A stretch of 64,000 nucleotides of DNA. It comes from Perilla frutescens (lineage: Eukaryota > Streptophyta > Magnoliopsida > Lamiales > Lamiaceae). Each line of letters starts with the position of its first letter. Positions within the stretch are counted from its first letter, which is position 1. The DNA is taken from NCBI GenBank assembly GCA_026008535.1, contig BRKX01000011.1:47166183-47230182 (forward strand), in the 5' to 3' direction. Shown here in pieces: positions 58,146-64,000 of the stretch. The position numbers and the translations under genes are program-made. The notes under the pieces are model-generated. The model did not search any database and was not told the DNA's origin. It saw only the letters and a list, made by a program, of their open reading frames with translations.

Positions 58146-61071
58146 AACTCCTTTGAAATTGAAGTGCCACTTGTATTCTTTTTTTTTTTTTGAAGGTGCC
58201 CTTTGATTCTTTTTCTCCTACCATTTGTGGTTGAACATGCAGGATCCAATATTGCAATAGAAGAGCTTGAAACATCCGTATCCACCACAGAAGGCACTGT
58301 ACTCAGCAGCTCTTCAACATATGCTACAACCTTGTTATGCTCTTCTTCAAGTATCTTTCTTCCCTCTTCATTATCTTTGACTTTCATAACAGTAGCATAG
58401 TACTTTCTCATCATATGATTTCTCCAAGAAATAGAATCTGTAATCTGGACAGGTTGCTCAGCTCCACTTCCAAATTTATCCCACAAATGAGCTTTCACCA
58501 TTTTTGTCCATCTTTTATTAATATAAAACTCAGGTATCTCAACTATTGAATGCATATGAAGTATTCTGAGGATATGAGAACATAACAACCCACAAGCTTC
58601 AAATCTTTTACATGAGCAGACTATGAACTTATCAAGTTCACTAAAACTGACATTATGAACTGTAATTCCCCCATCATCCTTGACATTATAGAATAGCAGT
58701 TTTTCATCAGAGTGAATAAGTTCACAATTCAAGGATATACACTTCAAAAATTCAGCTTCAAAATCAGTAAAGAGAGTCAATGTATATACCTCTGAAGCAT
58801 GCTTGAGAAGTCCAGTCAACGGCATAAACGATGTGGGTTGTGCTCTCGAGCATTGGAATTCATCAGATGCTTCATTTCTCCTCCAAGATTGGACTGTTCT
58901 TCTGAAAATATCATAAAATTCTATCAAGCTTGTTGACTTCCTTGCATTGAATCCAATGGCACTATTTGTGCTTTCACTTCTTTGGGTTGATAAAATTCCA
59001 GCAGAGAAAAAGTCCTTGTTCAAGCCAGTGCACCACTTCTCCTTGAGCGAATAGAGTCTGGAAAACCACGAGTTGTCCTCCAAATGATATGTTGATATCA
59101 TAGAGCTCCAGCAATGTTCAAATTCCTCTATATTTGTGCATCCGGACAAGCATTTTTTAAATTCATTAATGAAGGAATTGTTGGCTTTCAAATTCCCAAA
59201 CCGGCTTATTGCATTTTGGTGTAAATGCCACAAGCATAACCGGTGTCTTGTATCAGGAAAAATCTGCATTGAATAAAAAAAATTAATTGAAAAATTTATA
59301 TACAGTAAAGGATCACTAGATATGATGTAAGTGCTATTAACTATTCACGAAGTATCATTAACACTTAAACTTGTACCAGCAGATGACATCTCAAATAAAA
59401 GATTCATTTAAGTGAATTATGATAAAATAGAGAAATATACCTGTTCTATTGCAGTACCAATAGCTAGGTCTTGATCGGTAAATATTGATATAGGACATTT
59501 CCCCTCCATTGATTTCTTAAAAACTTCAAAGAGCCATAGAAATGAATCAATCCTCTCATCCGATATGAATGCACATCCAAACATCACATTTTTCCAATGA
59601 TTATTGATCCCTACAAATGTTGCACAAATGAGGTTATACTTGTTTGTACGGTATGTTGTGTCAAATACAACAACATCACCATATATCATATAGTCCTCTT
59701 TCATCATGGCATCTCTCCAAAAAACATTTGACAATCTCCCTTCATCATCTAACTTGACTCTAAAGAAAAAATCTTTATTTTCAACACCTTGTGCATGCAT
59801 TTCATCAATGAGTGTTTGAGCATCTCCCCCTTCAATAATACTCATCTTCAACCGGTTGACATAGTTTGAATGATCCTTTAATGTGTGACCAACACAATCC
59901 TCTCCTCCCGCATCATGAGCCATGTATCGGAAAGAATCTGTAGCTCTTATCCCTGATGTGAGCATGCCCTCAATCACAACACCCTTCTTAGAGTTTATTG
60001 ATCTGTGCGAACGGTGCATATGGCTCCATTCTCTTCTTGTAAGTGTGTGATTGTGTATGAGATTATGTTCAATAACTTCAAATAAACCATCATTATTGAT
60101 CTTTGCTCTTAAATATTCCTTACAACCTGTGCGTGTGAGATTTACCTTTCTTGAGGTAGAAGTGTTAGATTTTTTGGCTCCCTCGCAAGAACATAAAAAG
60201 TATTTCTCAACTACACTTCCATTTTCAGTTCTTGTTGTGGATTTCCTAACACTAAACCTATTTTTAAGAGCATGACTACAATATAAGTCATATATATCAT
60301 CAATTTTCTTCCTTTTCAAACCAAGAAGGCAACCTCTTACATCAAAAGAATCACCTACAACATATTAGTAACAAATAAAATAGTGTCAATAAGTACTAGT
60401 GGGGTATAAAAACATATTATTGATGTGTCATTACTATCGAGTGAATCATAATTATTTTTTAAGTGAAACAGTTGCAAAATATCAATAATACCTAGCGAAG
60501 GATTACTATCATCAGAGAAAGTATCAATAAATACCATATAAGTATCACTACTGTATATAATTATTTTTTAAGTGAAACAGTTGTAAAATATCAATAATAC
60601 CTAGCTAAGGATTACTATAATGAGAGCAAGTATCACTAAATAGCATAAAAGTATCAGTACTGTATATAATTATTTCGGCAGAATCATAATTACAAAGAAC
60701 AGAACTATAGTACTACTTACTCTCAATTTGCAACATAACAGATTCATTCTCGTTGATAGATGTTGTATCTACATCTTCAATATTGTCTTCATTATCAAGT
60801 ATAACAATATCTGAAATTTACAAAATTTAAATTACTTTTAGGATTGCAATAACAATAATAGATTACTAAACTAAAACTTCAATGAATCAGTTCACACGAG
60901 CATATTTATCAAACAGTTTGAATGCAAAATTTGATATATGTAATAATTGATGAAAAATTGAATCAAAATTACAAATTTTATAAAATAAGAACACATACCT
61001 ATCGTTTCTTTGCTGAAATTGGCAGAAATTCCTCCGGAAGGAACCGTAGTTAGTTTTCCCAAATCATCCAT
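58112..61071 (-). CDS. MULE transposase with FAR1, MULE and SWIM domains
   Basis: The enzyme would cut and join the element at its TIRs in the nucleus. Exons by GT-AG inspection on the minus strand: 61071-60999, 60810-60721, 60354-59441 and 59263-58112; 2,229 nt, 742 codons, no stop. Start MDDLGKLTTV. A FAR1-type DNA-binding domain lies at about residues 80-158 (FLCSCEG, RTGCKEYLRAK, HNHTL). A MULE DDE core includes VVVFDTTYRTNKYNL (Asp about 286), FTDQDLA and HRLCLWHLHQNA. QRSESTNSA and a SWIM finger (CSC...LLCSH, about 575-589) follow. The last codons lie in the tandem array. Splice sites are unverified. Confidence 0.88.
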
Positions 61072-61290
61072 TTAATAATTGAACAAATCACGAGTTATGA
61101 GAGATATGCGCAGCGCTGCTGCCGCGAGTTGGTGGGAGAAAATCTAGGCGCCGCCACGAGCTCGACGGGAAAGCTAGGTGGCACAGCGGCGAGCTGGACG
61201 GAAAAAACGTATCGCCGCCGTGAGGTGATGGAGAAAACCTAGACGAGTTGGGAGCGAGCGAGCGATTGATCGAGGTGGGAGAGAAAAAAA
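61072..61290 (-). promoter_or_regulatory. Leader and promoter region of the MULE transposase
   Basis: A GC-rich 220 bp (GCCGCCACGAGC, GGCGAGCTGG) between the transposase ATG and the right TIR. In MULEs the promoter lies in or beside the TIR. No TATA box can be assigned with confidence. Confidence 0.45.
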
Positions 61291-61400
61291 TCTGATTTTT
61301 TTTAATATATATATGACGGGTCGGGTCGGAACTGGGTCGAGTCGGGAAAGATCCGTCTAACGTAAGAGACCCGTTAAACGGTCTCACACAAGTCTACCCC
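61291..61400 (-). repeat. MULE right terminal inverted repeat
   Basis: Read inward on the minus strand it starts GGGGTAGACTTGTGTGAGACC, trimmed here to its key part GTGTGAGACCGTTTAACGGG, then TTAGACGGATCT. It matches the left TIR apart from scattered changes and about 12 extra bases near ACCCAGTTCCGACCC. It is followed by AATAACTTT (61401-61409). Confidence 0.88.
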
Positions 61401-61409
61401 AATAACTTT

Positions 61410-62334
61410 AGGTTTAGATCATTTTGTTTGGTGTTAAAATTTTTTTTAATGAAAATCGTAAGGTTCCTCATCTCGTGTGAGAATTTGAGGGCAAAATCAT
61501 TAATGCAACATGAGCATTGAATTATTGTGACGTGTATTTGAATATTTTTATAAGTATTGTATTATAACAAGTTGTAATAATTAATGAACATACATTACAA
61601 GCAGCAACAATTACGATTTTAGAATAAAAGAGGTCATCTGGTTCCAATTCACTACTTGAATACTTGAGAAATTAAAATTAAAGGGACGAAAATACGCCAC
61701 ATGAATTGGCGTTGATTTAATGTCTCGGCCAATTTTGTGAGAATGAATTGGAGTACTCAATATAATATTCAATTCTAATACTTTCCTCAACATAAAAAAA
61801 AAGACAGAGAAAATAAGAATAATACTTTCCTCAACATAAAAAAAAAAGACAGAAAATAAGAATATTGTGTGTGCAGTGACACGATTACACTCTTGTACTG
61901 TATTCGTATGTGAGAATATCTTGTATGTTCTAATCAAACATCCTACTTTGAGTTTAAATACACTAGGGTATAATTTCCCTACATTGGGATCGTCATCTTT
62001 AAAAGTACTTTATCAAATAAAGTGATTCGAACAAATAAGTAAAAAAAAACCCCTAAATTTTATAAAATGAAATATTCACTTTAATATACATTAATACACA
62101 CACAAAACGTTATATTGCAAAACCAGCAATTAGCATCAACAAGATTTGGATTAAGTTGGCTAACTTTGATTATACAATTTTGAGAAAATTTCGATATTGG
62201 TCCCATAGGACATGTCCTACTCCGATTTTGGTCCCATTCCTACCACTTTTGGTCCCAAATCACTTGAATTATCAATTTTGGTCCCGCCGTCACGGTTTCC
62301 ATTAAAAAAATTATCGATTTTGGTCCCATTTTAG
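61410..62334. other. Intergenic DNA with TTTTGGTCCC repeats
   Basis: There is no gene. From about 62185 to 62355 the words TTTTGGTCCCA and close variants recur about six times, a pattern seen in many plant dispersed repeats. A 46-bp stretch around 61774-61807 is imperfectly repeated at about 61821-61860 (AATACTTTCCTCAACATAAA). Confidence 0.55.
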
Positions 62335-62456
62335 TATCAATTTTAGTCCCATACAAAAAAATTCCATATTTTTTTTTGCAAGTTAATTGGAGGCAAGATT
62401 GAACTGATCTGTATAATTATTGCACCAAACTAACTATTTATCCCACCCCTATTTAA
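62335..62456. repeat. Left arm of a long inverted repeat
   Basis: About 120 bp, inner end ACCCCTATTTAA, is matched in inverted orientation at 63835-63955 (TTAAATAGGGGT...). Shared landmarks include GGTGCAATAATTAT and GCCTCCAATTAACTTG on the right arm. Divergence is roughly 15-20% by eye. Confidence 0.75.
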
Positions 62457-63834
62457 AATGTTCTAATTACAATTACATCACCACATTTTAATTTTCTGCA
62501 ATTAAAAAACGTCCTCAACTTTTTAGCTGTAAAATGGCATAATCATTTCAACAGTACAGATTAGATGTGTTTCACAAAAAGGAAAAGAAAACTAGCTAGG
62601 AAGATTTTAATTATTAAAAATTAAACCATGTGTTGGTGCAATTGTAACATTTTGCAAATAGGTAAAAGATATGACAAACACACACACACACACACACACA
62701 CACAGGGAAAATGTTAGGTTAAAATCAATCCCGGTGTAGGAATTAGGACAACATCTCACATCACACAATCCTCAAAAATTAAAGGTACATATTTGAATAA
62801 AAGAGTGGTGGCAATTCTGTAATATTTGAAAAGTTTTTCGTGTGAGAATATTAACGTAATTTCATAATTCTTATAAAAATCACGAAGAATTTTATAACAG
62901 ATCGTCGTCATGCTAACGAAATATTATCATCACCCTAATGAAGCATTATCGTTATGCTAATTGAATGGAAGAAACCCTATTTGGATGAAATATTAAATTC
63001 AAAAAAAAAAAGAAATCATAATTGAGATGAAAAAAATCATAATTGAGATTAAATAAACCTAATAAATTTGTACAACGCTAGCATTATGATAATTCTTCAT
63101 TAACATAGTGAATTCATTGTGTTAGCATATGACAAATGTTTCGTTAGCAAACGTTATCATATATTATCATAATGCTGACAAAATATTATTATAAGCTAGC
63201 GAAAGCTTTTATAACTTGGGTATGCGTAAAAATTTATCTTTTATTTTTTTGTCCATATTGTTTCATCTAAACATAGTCTTTCGACATCTTAAATGAAAGA
63301 AAACGAAGAAAACTTTAATTTGATATATTTTTTGTGTGCATTTGATTAAAAAACGAACAAGTTATGGTCGTTTAAAGTTTTTAACATTTTTTTAAATTGC
63401 TTTATTTTTTGTTCTATTATTTACAAAATTACTACCGTATTTTTCATTAAACCTCAACCATTAGATCAATACATTGGATGGTGGAGATGTTGAGATGCAA
63501 TTCTATTAGCAATATGCAATATTTAATGTTCATTATTCAATTAATAATTGAATAATAAAAATATTAAAAATAATATAAAATAATAAAAAATACATAAAAT
63601 AATAAATAAATTAAAAATTATAAAATAAAATAAATCTGAAAAGTAAAAATATTAAAAAAATAAATAATATTAAAAAGATTAAACCAAAATCAAGAAATAC
63701 CAAAATTTACCATAGTGGTCTTGAACGTTCCATGCTAGTCTAGAACAATAAAAAAAATTACACTTTGACTCTTAAAGTTACATAATATGTTTTGGTGCCT
63801 ATACTATATGAAATTTCTTTCATCCCTAAGTCTC
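62457..63834. other. Spacer between inverted-repeat arms
   Basis: About 1.4 kb, very AT-rich and without a coding frame. It contains a (CA)n microsatellite at 62678-62704. Confidence 0.6.
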
Positions 63835-63955
63835 TTAAATAGGGGTGTGCAAATAGTTAGTTTGGTGCAATAATTATATCCAAATCATTTCAATTTTGCC
63901 TCCAATTAACTTGTAAAAATTTTTTAGAATTTTTTTGTTTGGAACCAAAATTGAT
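63835..63955. repeat. Right arm of a long inverted repeat
   Basis: It is the inverted counterpart of 62335-62456. Sequence beyond 63955 does not match the corresponding outer part of the left arm. The window ends at 64000, so any larger element cannot be bounded. Confidence 0.72.
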
Positions 63956-64000
63956 AATCCCGTTAACCCGTCAAACATACGTCTAAATCGTAGGATCAAA

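Larger units (their letters stand above)
52265..60665. repeat. Dispersed TAGTGATACTTT-like motif family in the MULE
   Basis: Imperfect units of about 20 bp built on TAGTGATACTT occur in introns and untranslated DNA. On the plus strand they lie at about 52269-52510, 52985-53290, 54660-54690, 55470 and densely at 56155-56515 (about 17 units). On the minus strand (AAGTATCACT) they lie in the 57420-58090 array and at about 59310-59350 and 60385-60660. In both genes the motif reads TAGTGATACTT on the sense strand. It is absent from the exons I inspected. Function unknown. Confidence 0.75.
51881..61400. mobile_element. 9.5-kb Mutator-like transposon carrying a Ulp1-like gene
   Basis: Terminal inverted repeats of about 100-110 bp (51881-51982 and 61291-61400) and a 9-bp AATAACTTT duplication bound the element. 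Two genes are transcribed toward each other: a multi-exon Ulp1-protease-like gene on the plus strand and a FAR1-type transposase on the minus strand. MULEs carrying Ulp1-like genes are known in plants (the Kaonashi type); the role of the protease-like gene is not established. The transposase appears open throughout, so this copy might still supply transposase, while its partner gene is broken. Confidence 0.93.

Overview
The window is nuclear DNA of a flowering plant, most likely a eudicot. The evidence is a spliced plant-type ubiquitin E2 gene, an intronless cytokinin-response-factor (AP2/ERF) gene, an LRR receptor-kinase relic, and retrotransposons of plant lineages (Athila-type Ty3/gypsy, Ty1/copia, L1-like LINE). 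Species cannot be told from the sequence. Host genes are sparse and about two thirds of the window is transposon-derived. There are no tRNA or rRNA genes and no CRISPR arrays.

Layout. 0.3-18.4 kb: a minus-strand L1-like LINE split by a 12-kb minus-strand Athila-type LTR retrotransposon (3390-15418, target duplication GCCCT). 18.4-23.1 kb: simple repeats, then a plus-strand LRR-III receptor-kinase pseudogene. 23.9-28.3 kb: an intact E2 ubiquitin-conjugating enzyme gene whose last intron holds a 1.17-kb hAT-type element carrying a lone BED zinc-finger ORF. 28.3-36.9 kb: AT-rich intergenic DNA with a 160-bp hAT MITE, a GC-rich insert, a solo LTR, a CTCGAG-rich repeat and a 110-bp tRNA-like SINE. 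37.0-38.2 kb: an intact CRF-type transcription factor gene. 39.2-43.1 kb: a complete but decayed hAT transposon. 43.8-44.3 kb: a possible solo LTR. 44.6-50.3 kb: a full-length but decayed copia element. 51.9-61.4 kb: a 9.5-kb Mutator-like element (MULE) with two convergent genes, an apparently intact FAR1-type transposase and a broken Ulp1-protease-like gene. 62.3-64.0 kb: a pair of inverted repeats reaching the window edge.

Most elements were bounded directly from termini plus target-site duplications: 5 bp for LTR elements, 8 bp for hATs, 9 bp for the MULE and 12 bp for the SINE. The LINE ends were not resolved.

The most unusual signals are: (a) a hexamer (RTGCCC, or GGGCAY on the other strand) roughly ten-fold over-represented through the whole Athila element, coding and non-coding, and rare outside it; (b) a TAGTGATACTTT-like motif scattered through the introns of the MULE, pointing with transcription in both convergent genes, with a 182-bp tandem array at their junction that repeats the end of the transposase gene; (c) a MULE transposase that reads open over 742 codons while its partner gene has four TAG stops; (d) a window-wide bias of premature stops toward TAG/TGA at likely Gln, Arg or Trp codons, as expected from deamination of methylated cytosine.
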